Assembly: GCA_027405735.1 (NCBI GenBank)
Contig: JAPEHQ010000014.1
Location: forward strand, 1,488,001 to 1,552,000
DNA length: 64,000 nucleotides
Source: Mucor racemosus
Taxonomy: Eukaryota > Mucoromycota > Mucoromycetes > Mucorales > Mucoraceae
Direction: 5' to 3'
A program made the position numbers and the translations under genes. The notes beneath the pieces were generated by a model, which saw only the letters and a program-made list of their open reading frames with translations, was not told the DNA's origin and did not search any database. This document shows positions 26,185 to 39,260 of the stretch, one piece after another. The number at the start of each line of letters is the position of its first letter. Within the stretch, counting starts at the first letter, position 1.

Positions 26185-27180
26185 ATAAGTTTTAACAACA
26201 ACAACCATGGATGTATGAACCCTTTTATCTTTTTTCTTTTTCTTTTTTTCTTTTAAATATTGCATATATATATATACATACATACACTCAATCCTCTTTT
26301 TTCCTCTTCTTCTTTTTCTTCTTTCTCTTCTTTCTTCCTATATATACACACACATTCACACATATGCCCCTCCTTTTTCAACTTATTCTTCTACATATGC
26401 CTTATATATAATAAATGTAAAATCTACACATAATTAAACCCAAGAAAACCTTGAAAATGGATCCCGTGAACTATATTGAATGTGTGGGGATTTTGAGTAA
26501 TAAAATATTCATGTACTACACATATGAATCACAAAAACCCCTTCTTTTCCCAGTGCTATTCCCGTTAATGAATACAAATTTTTGTAGTAAAAATGTCATT
26601 GCAAAGATGCTATACAAAAGATTTTAATTCATATGTAAAATGTGATTATATATCAAGCTATGCTTTTTTTTTTTTTTTTTTTTTTTTGTTTCCTCATCAT
26701 AATAGCATATATAAATTACATCAGATGTTATCATTTACATGTAAAATAAACATTATATACAAATCATGAAATAATATACAGACAAATACATATAAATATT
26801 ACATTGACAGGCGTACACGCACACATACAAATAATTCACAATAAAAATTTGCATAAATCTTTTTTACCCTGTAAATGGGTGGGGTTTAGGTCACGCATGA
26901 AATTCTTCTGTATTCAGTGAATCACTATACACTTTTTACACACAAGGAGACAGGGATTTACACAATTTAGAGCCACGTGAACTTGTCGACAGTTTTGAGT
27001 TACATGTGAAAAGAAAATAATAGGCTCCAGGAAAATGTGGGGGAATTCATGCTGCAATATATATGATAGCATACAAAAAAAAAAGTAGCACCAAATGTGT
27101 ATATAAAAGGTTTTGTTTTCAGTGATTATATAGCAAGCTATCCCGTCTTTCTTTCTTTCTTTCTTTCTTTAAATAAAAAA
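26185..27180. other. Intergenic, P450 upstream region
   Basis: No gene seen. Pyrimidine-rich 3' flank (26220-26340), T23 tract (about 26665-26687), AT-rich DNA, then the P450 promoter with a TATA box and a (TTTC)n leader at about 27146-27171. Confidence 0.6.
27102..27110 (+). promoter_or_regulatory. TATA box of P450 gene
   Basis: TATAAAAGG lies 79 bp upstream of the ATG at 27181, a good match and spacing for a pol II core promoter. Confidence 0.6.
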
Positions 27181-28879
27181 ATGACTTCTACTGCTAAATA
27201 CATTGGTACTGGAGCAATTGCTACAGTTTCACTATTGGCTTGTTATTATAACGATAGAGCTATATTTGATGAAAGAAGAGTAGGCATTAAAACACAAGCT
27301 GGTTGGCCACTTGTTGGGAATTTACCTATTTTAATGGAATACTTGATGCGTATTCATGATTTCTTGCTGGAGGGATTCACTCGACTTGATGATTTGACAT
27401 TGTAAATAACTGCATAAACTTGAAACATTTATACATAAAAAATCTCACATATAACGAAATTATATAGAACAATGTCTGCTTTGGGTATTCCAAGACATAT
27501 TGGTACCATCGATCCCCGAAATGTTGAACATGTCTTGAAGAGTAAAATATCAAATTTTTATATAAAAAATAAACTGTAGTTAAGCAATTCTCTTCATAGC
27601 TAATTTCGAAAATTATATCAAGGGTCCTGAATTCCATAGTGGTATGATGGATCTCTTTGGCGATGGTATCTTCAATGCCAATGGTGAAGAATGGAAATAT
27701 CAACGTAAAACTGCAAGCGCTATCTTTAATGTCAAAAACTTTAGAGATCAATTTACTGAGTATGTATACCATAAATACCTATTCATTTGTGCTAACTTTT
27801 CTAAAAGCGTATTTATCAAGGAACTCGTCATTATGCAAGACAAGATATTTGATGTTGCCTGTCAAGAACAGCAAGTTGTTGATTTTCACGATGTCATGTT
27901 TAAATTTACATTGGATTCTTTTATTGAATTAGGTTTTGGTGTTGAATTAAATGCACTTTCTACCAAAGGCAAAGTTCCTTTTGCATCTGCTTTTGATGAA
28001 GCACAAAAGAACACTTTTCTTCGTTTTGTTAATCCCATTTGGCCCGCTACTGAGCGTATTCTTAGCTTCTTAATGCCTTGGAAGCCTAGCATGAACGAGC
28101 ATCTTGATATTGTCGATGGTTTTGCTCGCAATGTTACTGAAAAGCGTCGTGTCCAAATTGAAGCTGGTGAAGTTCACAAAGATCTCTTGTCCAGATTCAT
28201 GGATGCTCGTAACCACAAGGGAAATTTACTCAGTAACGATGAATTGAGAGATATTGTCTTGAATTTTGTCATTGCCGGTAGAGATACTACAGCTCAAGCA
28301 CTTTCCTGGACATTCTATATGCTCATGTGTCATCCCCGTGTAGAAAAGAAGCTTTTGGAAGAAATTAATCAACACATTTCTGATGATGATATCAATGATT
28401 CAGCCTCCTTGTATGAAAAGATCAAGAATATGACTTATGCTCATGCTGTATTCTATGAAGTACTTCGTCATTATCCCTCTGTACCTCTCAATCAAAAGTA
28501 TGCTTTGAATGATGATATCTGGCCTGACGGTACACATATCAAAAAGGGAGATTATATTTTATGGTGTCCTTATGTTCAAGGTCGATCTGAAAAAGTGTGG
28601 GGTTCTGATGCTAAACAATTTAGACCTGAACGATGGATCACACCTGAAGGAGAACTTAAGCGTGAATCACAAGGTCAATGGCCCGCTTTCCACGCTGGTC
28701 CTCGTGTTTGTTTAGGTCAACATTTAGCTACCTTGGAGGCTTTGATTGCTATTATTTTCTTGGTTAAACGTTATAAATTCACTCTCATGGCAGGTCAAGA
28801 GATTACTTATCAGGTGTCACTTACCTTACCAATGAGATATGGCATGAAAGTTATGGTTGAAAGACGTAATAAGGATTGA
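27181..28879 (+). CDS. Cytochrome P450, CYP52/CYP86-like
   Basis: ER-bound haem monooxygenase, most like the fatty-acid/alkane omega-hydroxylase clade (CYP4/52/86); zygomycete families such as CYP509 are also possible. Exons are 27181-27401, 27468-27541, 27600-27759 and 27808-28879, giving 508 aa, normal for a P450. An N-terminal anchor (YIGTGAIATVSLLACYY) is followed by GWPLVGNLP (proline hinge). The helix C region is NGEEWKYQRKTAS, the I-helix oxygen motif AGRDTT, the K-helix ExxR in EVLRHYPSVP, then FRPERW and the haem loop FHAGPRVCLGQ with the thiolate Cys. All invariant residues are present. The exact substrate cannot be read from sequence. No reductase gene is nearby. Confidence 0.95.
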
Positions 28880-29689
28880 AAAAAGATATCCTATATTTCT
28901 GTTTTTGGACGTTTGACAATTAGTCATTTTTTTATAAATATATTTATACATATATCAAACTCATCATTTTATCACACATAAATATTTCTCCTTTCTATTA
29001 TTATAATTTGACAAGCTTGATGCGTTTGTTGTTGTTATCATAACTTTAATTAGTTTTTTGGTTGGGGTTCATTATGAGCATCAACGTATAGATGTAACTA
29101 AAAAGATTACACTAAACTGAAGCATATGTCAAACGTTTAGTGTACTTTTTTTTTCTTGTTTATACTTTGACTTTTTTCTTGTGTCATATTCTCCATCATA
29201 TCATGTTATCAATTTTGTGAATTGTATTTACAAAAGGGTGTACAGATTTCCACGTCAAAAAAAATAGAGCTTTATAAAGTAATACACTGAGAACTTATCA
29301 ATTTACAAACCAATTATCAAAAAAAATATCACAAGTCTTGCAGATCATTTCGAACATTATTTAAGCTTATGGTTTTTGAATACATATCATACCATCAGAT
29401 AGAAAAAATATACCAAAGAAGAATCAAAATTCAAGTATAATTTACCTCTAGCCCTTGAATAATTTATTGTTTCCGATATGTTAAATCAATGCAGTTCATG
29501 ATTTAACTGAAAGTATACCGCATCATTTTCACCTCAAATACATTGAGAGTTTTAAGCATTACATAAATGCAGCGAAAGATTAACTCTTCGTATGTCAAGA
29601 TGTGCTAATGGTCATATGTGGAATATATATTTACCAACATGAAAAAAGTTCTGTTTCCAGTAATTTTTTATTTCGAATAAAAACCCTGA
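28880..29689. other. P450 3' flank, start of repeat island
   Basis: AT-rich, no gene or clear repeat match seen. It leads into the second family I copy. Confidence 0.5.
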
Positions 29690-31110
29690 TTTTCAAAGTT
29701 TCCAATCTTCAAAATCAGAGCGTGCTACCTCTTCTTTTAATAATTTCATATTAATCGACTTTCAGAATGTACCTCAGGCACTGAAAAGCAGATGTGAATT
29801 GGACATGTTACGTTATCTGCTTCTACATTCATTTTGTATCTCACGAAAGTCTCAAAAAAACAGGTAAAATTCGCTGATTTTTCTTTAAAAACTGGATCTC
29901 ACTTTTCATCCCTGCTCTACATTGTTTTCCACTAAATGACACCAAGGAAAAACTATATGAAAATGTACCTGAGATGTTCAACTTTAATCCAAAAATAAGT
30001 ATCCGGAAATATCCTATTTTTTGCAATTGGTATTAATTTTTCAGTGCTAATGTTTCAGATTTTTTACGCGTATTTCACTGCTAAAGGATTGAAAACTTTG
30101 AGGCTTCATATCTCCAGAAAAAATTAAGCTATACTAACATCTTCTAATAATAAAACTTACTTGTTTTAAAGTGCTCTATAACATATGTGAATATAAAAAA
30201 ATTCTGAGCATTTTTATTTTTTTTTCATTTTTTTGGCATCTATATAGTAGTTAGGTTTCAAAATATTGGTTAAATTGAGCAACGCTTTTTTTACATTCAC
30301 GTCATCAAGCTCGTTGAGCTCTCTCGTATCTAATTTAGTTTTTTTCAAAATATTGATTTTTCGTGCAGATATCCTCAAAAATGTGTACAAAGAGATACCT
30401 TCGCTTCTAATCTCAATTTTTCCCCTTGTATACCCTCATCCCAAATTCTGAATTTGAAAAAAATTGACAAAAATCTCGTTTTCTCTACAACAAATGCAGC
30501 TAGAAGGTTCAGTAATAGCTCAATTGATAGATACTATTTTTGTGCATTTTTTTCATTATTTATAATAAAAATATGCTTACAAAAAGTGATGTATATCTTC
30601 AAAAATCCTTCAAAATCTCAATCGCATTTTACGTAAAATTTAATGTGAAGCATTTGCCTGAATTTTGTTTAGGTGGATACAGAATTTAAAACTGTACAAG
30701 GATTATTTAATATGCTAGGTCGACTTACTTTATAATTCATGGGCATTTAAACAAACTTGGTTTTTTTTATCATTTTCTGGTCGATTTTACAAATCAATTT
30801 TGGAACTCAGTTAGCATTGGCTGTAAGCTGCAATGTGAATTATTAGTTTGATTATCTCGACGAAAAATCAATATTTTTCACTGAAACAAAAAATGCCTAG
30901 TTGCTTTCAATTGAATCTACCTTATGAATGCAAAAAATTAAAGCATCGACTTAGGTGCTCAATTTTTTATGATACTTTCAGGCCAATCGTGATCAATATG
31001 ATTAATGTTTGGCCAGTGCACCTATATTCCGGGACTGACATTTCTATTTTCCGAGATATATATTGATGGCTTACACAGTGAATGTACATCTTCTTTGAAA
31101 ACATTTAAAA
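29690..31110. repeat. Dispersed non-coding repeat, copy 2 (family I)
   Basis: Direct-orientation match to 9330-10740 with many small differences. Homology fades at about 31080-31110 (gatatatattgatggctt versus gatatcaatggtctataaag). Confidence 0.8.
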
Positions 31111-31613
31111 GCTATCTGAAATCTACCTTTTCAAAACCGTAAAAATCTACAACAAAAGCCCTATATATATACATATTAGCGAATTTTGATTCTGATGATT
31201 TCCAACTTTACATGAGAGTAGTATAGACATCTCTTTGACACGCTGATTTTAAAGAGAAACGTCAACAATCTACTGTGTGTTGAGAAAATTATTGCTAAAG
31301 TGCATCTATAGCTTACTGTATACTTTTATTAGAAAACAATTTAAATGCGATCTGTATGAAAATACTGATACAAGTAATCTGCCAATCTACATGGGTATAT
31401 GTAGTATGAATAAAGGTTCTATATACAAATATTTCAAATACCTGTTCTCAAGGGTCATTGTGGATTACATCCATTTAGATCTCCATTTAATCTGGTGTCT
31501 AACTTGAATTACCGCTGGGATAAATTAGGAATCACTTTAATTTGACATGTCTAATTGATACAGCAAGTAATCTTATAACCGAGATGTGGATCCTAGCAAA
31601 TTATAATTATTGA

Positions 31614-32143
31614 TGTCGTATATTTTTAGGATTGATAAATAGTACTTAAAAAAGAATACAATTATAAAAGGATGAGTAATTAATCAGTTCTTCAACTGTA
31701 TAATAAAAACAAGATATCGTTTATTTAGATGTAAAAGTATGGCCTTTTATATTGATTTGACATTGAGATCCTGAGATGTAATTTAAGGCACTATGGAACC
31801 ATTGGATCTGTTTGATAGTAATCTAATGGATTGAAATGGATCAATCATAATTTAACCGTTCTTGCAGAGCTTGTGAGTTGTCTTGTTTCAATGCTGCGCT
31901 AAATATGCTTTGATGTTGATTTGATAACTACTTGATTGGTTAACTGCTGGGATGAAATAATGTGGTGTCATAATTGAGGTCAAAGCGTTCTTGGTAATTA
32001 CTGAATTAAACTTGATACGCTAGAAGTTTCTTATATCCGATATCAAGACTTGCACTTCAATACATGTCGTAGTCAATAGATTGTAAGATGTATTGATACT
32101 GTAGAAGGTGATAACGTATGATACTAGTAGGTGGAATACAACA
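31614..32143 (-). mobile_element. Solo LTR of the chromovirus family, with TSD
   Basis: About 530 bp, closely similar to the LTRs of the element at 40686-47737 (tgtcgtatattt...ggtggaatacaaca). The perfect 5-bp duplication ATTGA at 31609-31613 and 32144-32148 shows a normal insertion followed by LTR-LTR recombination. It has several substitutions relative to the intact element, so it is older. Confidence 0.92.
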
Positions 32144-33218
32144 ATTGACCTGAATCATAAATACACCATTATTCAATATGGCCTGATTTCATTCATGATA
32201 AAATCAGGACCTAAAGATATCGGGTAGATTATGGAAATGGCATGTTCCTATTTGTTCTCATTGATTTATAATATAGATTAGAAATTGTGTATAAATAGAA
32301 GGACATTTTCCTTTCAAAGAAGAGTCAATTAAGTAGTTCTACTTGATAATAAAAGCCTAACGTTATCTAGTCGAATTCTTATTGTTTTTTTATATTTTTT
32401 CCCGTGAATATTTCTACCTATTCCACAGTCATTATGCATTTGGTAAATTCGAACAGCATGTTGGTTACTACCCGCTATTTACACCAACCAAGACCAGTAA
32501 GCTCACCACCATTTCTAGTCGAATATGGATTCTAATGACCTCCTGTCGCAATATCGGATATTTCTAGTGTCGATCCACAAAATTGCAAAAGATTTAGCCT
32601 CCCCGAGTTAGTTGTTGTGGGAATTGAGAAATAAAAACTCGTACTTGTTGTTTAATCTATTTTGTATGAATTGTCTCAAATATTCTTTGAAAAATTTTAT
32701 AAAATCAGATAATGGTTCAAAAGTAGATTTTGAATCTGTACTTAATGCACAATTAGATGCACAAAGAACATATCTTGATTCCAGTAGTTAAAAGCTGTTT
32801 TTGAAGGATTTTTGGACATGTTTTCGAAAAAAAAAAAATTCTGCTTGAAAGAAATTTAGTAACAGGAAAAATGCTTGAAATCAATAAACACATTGATCCA
32901 AATGGGTTGTAAGTTTCAAAATGTATTATACTGCAGCTGTAACAGTAGTGTTGTCTAGTGTAATGTATTATTCTTAACCGGATGATGTCAAATCCAAAAA
33001 TTAAACAATAGTTCAGGGGCCAAAATTCAAGTCAGTTAGACATCAATGCAACCACAATTCCATTATGATGTTCCACCATTATGCCAGATTAGTATAATAG
33101 ATAACACCTATAATCCTTACCACATCATCATCTCCTTCGACTCAGTGAATATATAAACCTTCTTTATTTCCTTTTAATAAACGCTATCTCTTTACTTGAT
33201 TTAATTTCTAGTTTTATT
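32144..33218. other. Unassigned, possible retroelement remnant
   Basis: Contains TATA-like tataaatagaaggac (about 32292) and another tatataaacc (about 33151), each followed by AATAAA-like signals, plus a decayed frame near 32710-32790 (FESVLNAQLDAQRTYLDS). This is suggestive of an old LTR element, but no ends or domains can be fixed. Confidence 0.3.
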
Positions 33219-34508
33219 TATAAATGAAAATATCAGTCTCTAATATAGACTGCTATCTGCATTAAAAATATTAGTCCCTTATGTTAGCATGCGTATTCAG
33301 ATAAAAGAAACGAATACCAGCTTGATAGTCTCTTAGTCTGACATGCCTTGTCCAACGGTGAATGATACCCTTGGAATATGAAAACAAAAAGAGAGAAACA
33401 ATACACGTAGAAAACGATTTCAAGGCTTTACATTATTTAGCGCAATTAAAACCCTGTTAAATTGCACATTTTAGCCGGAGCAAAAGCAGCATTACAGCAT
33501 TACAACGCATGAACAATAAACTAACAAACAAAATAGGCAATATCTGTTATCATAGAAACATACATTCTTCTACCAGAAAAATCGTCTGCTATATTATACA
33601 TTCATTAAACATTGCAAACACGAGTCCTTAGAGCGATGCCGTGATTGAGCATAGCAAGATTGGACGGCTAAGTCTCTTATATTATGGTATGTATTTAAGC
33701 TTTAAATGAAAATGCGTTTTTTTTTATACCTTTTCTTATATTTAGCCATGTACTGTCTGAAAATTCAGTTTTTGTAGCGGACATTTTTCAGGGCTCACTT
33801 TATCCTTACCAACACTCATGATTTTGATAAAAAAACAGAAAAATCAAATTTTGATACCAAAATCGACGTTTAAATGTACTACATTGTGAGAGAAAATTGT
33901 AGCCATGACTAATACACATTCTATAAAACCTTAATATTAAATGTTAAGTAATGAAAATTTGTACTTTTGGCCTAAAAACGGATTTTTGGTTAAAGGATTT
34001 TCATGTAATATTTTACAATAAAAATGTTTGTTATTTTTTATTGAGCAAATAGAGTGTTACATTTTGCACATGTGTATATTTTTTGCTTTTATGATTGTTA
34101 GTATAATTAACTCTAGATTTGCAAAAGCAAAAAAAAAAAATTAAAAAACGTCAAAATTGATGATCTGGACAAGAATAATTTTCGAAATTAATATTCCGCC
34201 TATAAGCCCTGTAAGTCTTAAATACAAGAGATTTTATAATACTTGAAAACTTTTTCAAGAATTTACGATGCTGTACCCACTTGATTTGAGCTTATTACTA
34301 TAAATCTTTATACACGTTAATATTGTGTGGTAGTTTATTCGATGATAATATAGTCTTACTTTATAATTATGGCGCTAAAGGTGATTTACATTTAGTTTTA
34401 GTTTTACCTCCTCTCCAATATCATAAACATAAACATGGCCATCACTGAAACCTGTTGCCGTCTTTTTATCCTCTTTGTCCTAAGCCAATTTATTTAATGC
34501 TTTACTAG
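33219..34508 (-). repeat. Dynein-fragment repeat, copy B (truncated)
   Basis: Matches copy D from aaatgaaaatatcrgyctct onward, including the block tatcatagaaacatrcatt and the ccatgtactgtctgaaaatt core. It stops abruptly at the LTR beginning 34509, within the dynein exon. Confidence 0.85.
34408..34508 (-). pseudogene. Dynein intermediate chain fragment, copy B
   Basis: Only the 3' part of the pseudo-exon remains (KALNKLA, DKEDKKTATGFSDGHVYVY). The 5' part was lost at the LTR junction. A donor-like GTAAAA follows. Confidence 0.65.
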
Positions 34509-35033
34509 TGTCGTATATTTTCAGAATTGATAAATAGTACTTAAAAAAGAATACAATTATAAAAGAATGAGTAATTAATCAGTTCTTTAACTGTATAATA
34601 AAAACAAGATATCGTTTATTTAGATATAAAAGTATGGCCTTTTATATTGATTTGACATTGAGATCCTGAGATATAATTTAAGGCACTATTGAACCATTGG
34701 ATCTGTTTGATAGTAATCTATGGATTGAAATAGATCAATCATAATTTAACCGTTCTTGCAGAGCTTGTGAGTTGCCTTATCACGATACTGCGCTAAATGT
34801 GCTTGGATGTTGATTTAATAGCTACTTGATTGATTGACCGCTGGGATGAAATAATATGGTATCATAATTGAGGTCCAAGCATTCTTGGTAATTACTGGTT
34901 AAACGTACTACGTCAGGAGTTTCTTATATCCGATATCAAGAGTTTGTACTTCAATAAATGTCGTATTCCATAGATTACAAGATGTATTGATAATTTAGAA
35001 GGTGATATCATATAGTACTTGTGGCATACAACA
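34509..35033 (-). mobile_element. Solo LTR without matching TSD
   Basis: About 525 bp of the same LTR family, more diverged (for example gtggcatacaaca at its end). Flanks are ACTAG on the left and TAGTC on the right, not a duplication. The left flank is the dynein repeat cut mid-exon, and the right flank is not the continuation of that repeat. Confidence 0.88.
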
Positions 35034-35397
35034 TAGTCTACCATTCATATTTTTGCCAATGGTCACTCTTCCAAAAAAAAGCCGAACAATATCCGGAAAC
35101 GGCCATCTGATAATACCTCCAAGCTTTAAATTTCTAGAAAAAATTACCGAACAGCCCGGACGCGGTTGTTTAAACATCCCAAGCAGCTACAAGATGCAGG
35201 TATCGAAATTTCATACAAAAATTAAGGTTCGACCGTATTGCTATTAATTATTCAAAGGCTTATTTTAAGTAAAGCATAAATAAAACCTACAACATTATTA
35301 GCCTAATAACGGTTTTAACTCGAAAAGAATAAGAAAATACAACCGGATTCAACAAAAGTCCATAAAATTACAAATTTAAAGGATTTATTATAAAAGC
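35034..35397. other. Unassigned spacer, slightly GC-richer
   Basis: Short broken frames (around 35041-35240) suggest decayed coding sequence. I cannot assign a family. Confidence 0.25.
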
Positions 35398-36185
35398 ACT
35401 ACGGCCGACCTGTGCTGCACAAGATGATTTCGTTGTGCCCAGGTGGGACTTCACACTATAGCCTGAGCGGTTGTACATGCCCACTGAATATGGCTAAAAA
35501 GATAACAAGATGCACATGGGCACAACAAAAGAAATTGCACACGAGCATAACGAAAAGCCTGTTTGTGCAGAATTATAAATTCTGTTCATGTGCATGACAT
35601 TAATCTCATGTGTGCATAATAGAATAATAGTAGAATTGCCCATAAGCATATTATTATTCCTATTAGTGCATAATAATATAATTTGGACATGAGCATAATG
35701 AGCTGATTGTATGAGCACAAATTGGTTTATGCATGAGCATTGTGCTGTTGTAAAAATTTCATTCTATTTTTTTTATTGAAATGAGTTTTTAAATTACGTT
35801 TACTTTTATTAATATAATTAATACAGTATAGATTAATAATACAATTCAATACGTTGTTGATGTAGAGAAATACATACAAGAGCCAATATATTTACGATTA
35901 TCATCATTTGTAAATATGTTTATAGCTATAATGTTTACAGCAACAATGGTTTTTGCTCGAGCATAAACTTAAATAACGCTTACTGCTTAAGTTTATATGC
36001 AAGCCAAATCTAAGATTATAAATGTTATTTTATCACTCATAAAATTTAAACAAATTAACCTTGTTTAAACTTACTATTTTAGTTTACGATTGTCAACTGT
36101 AAAAATATTCGTTTTCAAGCATAGCTACGATTATAACTATGGTTATTAGGCAAGACAACAGATTATTCTTTTGTTTTTGTGTTTC
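35398..36185 (+). repeat. CACTA-like repeat, copy 1 (empty site)
   Basis: Starts sharply at CACTACGGCCGACCTGTGCT. The DNA upstream shares nothing with copy 2, so this is a true end. The first ~350 bp hold about ten variants of a CATGNGCATAA / TTGTGC motif in both orientations. Homology with copy 2 (40186-40685 plus 47738-48010) runs to about gtttctatat. It carries the uninterrupted site cattt-GTAAA-tatg where the chromovirus sits in copy 2. Confidence 0.7.
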
Positions 36186-38430
36186 TATATCGTAGAAACA
36201 TGCATTCTTCTGCCAGGAAAACCGTCTTTCATATCATACATTCATTAAAAAATTTCAAACGCGAGCCCGTAGAGCAACGCCGTAATTGAGCATACTGTAG
36301 CAAGATGGAACGGCTGTCTCTTATACTATCTGCAGTAAAATATGGGTGTAAAAAGCGATAAAGAATACTGTTAAAATCCTTCTTTATTAAAATATGGATA
36401 ATGTGCAATAAAATGGTTATTCTACGTCTCTATTTATATTATTTGGTGATTATTTACTATCTTGCAATTGCATTGCAATTGTCAACGATTCCATTAATTT
36501 TGAGTATAAATGTTGGGTTGTTTGGTTATTGATTTGGTGGATCAAGAACGGTGTTTTAAATATAGTTTGTCAATCATGCTTTCAGAACAGCCCTTACTTG
36601 TTCTACTTGATAAGCATGTACTTTTTGTATCTTTTATTTAGGATATCCCACATTACTTTAGTATTTTAGCATTTCTTATTTGAATATTATACCTTTGCTA
36701 TCTTTATGCAATTGTCTATTTACTATATAGTCTTATCTTTGATAGCATGGTTTCAAATGAGATGACATTTAATTTAGGTATTTTATGATGGGAATCTAGC
36801 TTAGTTCACTTCACTATCATATACAGTATCTAAATTTTAAATAAAGAAGCGTTTTTTTTAACTTTTCTTATATTTAACCATGTACTGTCTGAAAATTCAG
36901 ACTTTGTAGCGGACATTTTTTGGGACTCATTTTATCCTTACCAACACTCATGATTTTTATCAAAAAACAGGAAAATCAAATTTTGATACCAAAATCAACG
37001 TTTAAATATACTACATTGTGAGAGAAAATTGTAGCTATGACTAATACACATTTTATAAAAGCTTAACATTAAATGTTAAGTAATGAAAATTTGCACATTT
37101 GGCCCAAAAACGGATTTTTGATTAAAGGATTTTCATGTAATATTTTGTAATAAAAATGTTTGTTATTTTTTATTGATCAAATAGAGCGCCAGATTTGGTA
37201 TATGTGTATATTTTTTGTTTTTATAATTGGTAGTATAATTAACTCTAGATTTGCAAAATCAAAAAAAAAAAATTAAAAAATGTCAAAATTGATGATCTGG
37301 ACAAGAATAATTTTTCAGATTAATATTCCGCTTATAAGCCTTGTAAGTCTTAAAAATAAGAGATTTTATAATACTTGAAAACTTTTTCAAGAATTTATGA
37401 TGCTGTACCCATCTGATTCAAGCTTATTACTGTAAATCTTTATACATATTAATATTCTGTGGTAGTTTATTTGATGATAATATAGTCTCATTTTATAGTT
37501 ATTGCGCTGGAGGTGATTTACATTAAATTTTTATCCTACCTCTCCAATATCATAAACATAAATATGACCATCACTGGAACCTACTGCCGCCTTTTTATTC
37601 TCTTTGTCCCAATCCAATTTATTCAATGCTTTACCAGAACCAACGTAGGTACTTACGTACTTACAAAGGTTTCCTTGGTATTTGCATTCAAATTCCATGA
37701 ATTAAATTGATTGATTATTCCATCTATAGTAGTATAGAATGTATCATCAGCCCGCCTTATGATAAATGTCAATAATCTAAATCCAGAAACATCTCGTTGC
37801 CATTGTTATAAGCTTTGAAAAGCTTGATTTTTAATAATACAGCAAATTAAATAGAAAACAAGATGGTACTGATAGTAGCATATGGTGAGTATTTAACACC
37901 TAAGTAAGTTTGATGAAGTATACATTCAAACCCTTTTAAAAATTCTGAGGCAAACACAACACCTTGGTCCTGTAATTTCTATCCGTCAGAATGTTGCGAT
38001 TACCATTACACAATGAATGCACATTTTATCAATCTTGACCTCGATGTACATTGAGTATCAGTTTTTCACCAGTTGTATCTTCTCCGATTCATTAAAATTC
38101 AGTCATATTGAGCGATGGCTTGTCAGCATTGCCAAAAAAAAAGAATAAATGTTTCAAGAGTTTTCTGCATATCAAATTACGCGATTTAGTAGCAATGATT
38201 GCACTTAATTATGCTTTTTGAACCTATTGAGTTAACCAGGATAATTAGTACTTTCATTCAAAAGTAAGCTTTGCTTTATAGATTTAAATTCACTCATTTA
38301 ATAAATGGCATTGCATTTATAATCCGTCATATCAATCACGCAACCTCATCCTGATTAGGATACGTTTGACAATTAGATGCCTGAATTAAACTTGAGCCAA
38401 CAGGTATCGCTACAAAAATTCTCGTACAGA
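36186..38430 (-). repeat. Dynein-fragment repeat, copy C
   Basis: Begins near tcgtagaaacatgcattc. It carries a ~490-bp insertion of unknown type (about 36335-36830) before the ccatgtactgtctgaaaatt core. It then matches copy D through gacaattagatgcctgaatt (about 38390). Confidence 0.8.
37540..37800 (-). pseudogene. Dynein intermediate chain fragment, copy C
   Basis: Same pseudo-exon as copy A, with KALNKLDWDKENKKAAVGSS and DGHIYVYDIGE. It is disrupted upstream by a small duplication around tacttacgtacttac that shifts the frame. The donor-side sequence is GTAGGA. Confidence 0.7.
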
Positions 38431-38839
38431 TCGGCGGAACATCACAATTTGGGTCATTTTTTTGTGTTCATAGATCTGAGCTCTCTCTCATATTTATAGA
38501 TCTCTGCAGCATGAACCTTATCTCTATCTATTTAATTTAACTGAAATACATTTAGATAGATAAAGTAAACAAGGGTTTATTGAAAATGTTGGGTGAGTGT
38601 TACTAATAATATTAAGTTGAACAATATTTTAATTTTTGTCAGGTCCATAACTGTAACCCGGATAATTGTTCTTGAATTGTGATTGTCTCCATACAGTTTC
38701 AATACATGTGTTGAATACGCATAAACGTACCATTTTAGGAAAGCTAGTGGTACTGTAAAACCTTACCGAAAAAACAATGCCCACTATTTCAGTAAACCTA
38801 TTACCAAATGACTTTAACCAAAAAAGTTTAATTACAGAA

Positions 38840-39260
38840 TGCTAAACAAACTCTTCTTGGCTTCTCAGTGTAGATATATTACAATGATATTAACAAGAAC
38901 AACTACGAGGAAGTGAGAGTTCTTATGTTCCCAAAAGAAAACGATAACAAATCGAGAAAATAGTATCTTGTAGACGCTGTAAATCATTGTTCAGATGATT
39001 TATCAGCAATGTTGCAACACCCACGGGATGACCTACAATGAAAGCTATATTACCCTACGGATGAACTACAACTAATAACACGACATTACCGAACGTTCAA
39101 AGAACTCTCCTTGGTTTCTCAATGCAATACATTGCAATGATACCGACAGAAAAAGTACGAGTAAGTAAAAGCTCACCTGTTCCCAAATGAGAAAATGTAG
39201 AAATACATCATTTTGTAGATTAACTACGGACTACTACGCATTATGAAACAAAAAGAGAAA
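38840..39260. repeat. Two diverged tandem units, ~255-bp period
   Basis: ctcttcttggcttctcagtg (38850) recurs as ctctccttggtttctcaatg (39105). Downstream blocks also correspond (gttcccaaaagaaaa / gttcccaaatgagaaa, then atcttgtagac / cattttgtagatt). Confidence 0.6.

Noticed and set aside
31614..35033. One larger LTR element bounded by the two LTRs at 31614 and 34509
   Set aside because: The first LTR has its own perfect TSD on both sides and the DNA between contains a dynein repeat, not retroelement coding sequence.
35494..35718. Frames on the minus strand with recurring LLCTN/LLCTH blocks, also at 40277-40474
   Set aside because: The recurrence comes from the DNA motif CATGNGCATAA in the repeat; the frames differ between the two copies.
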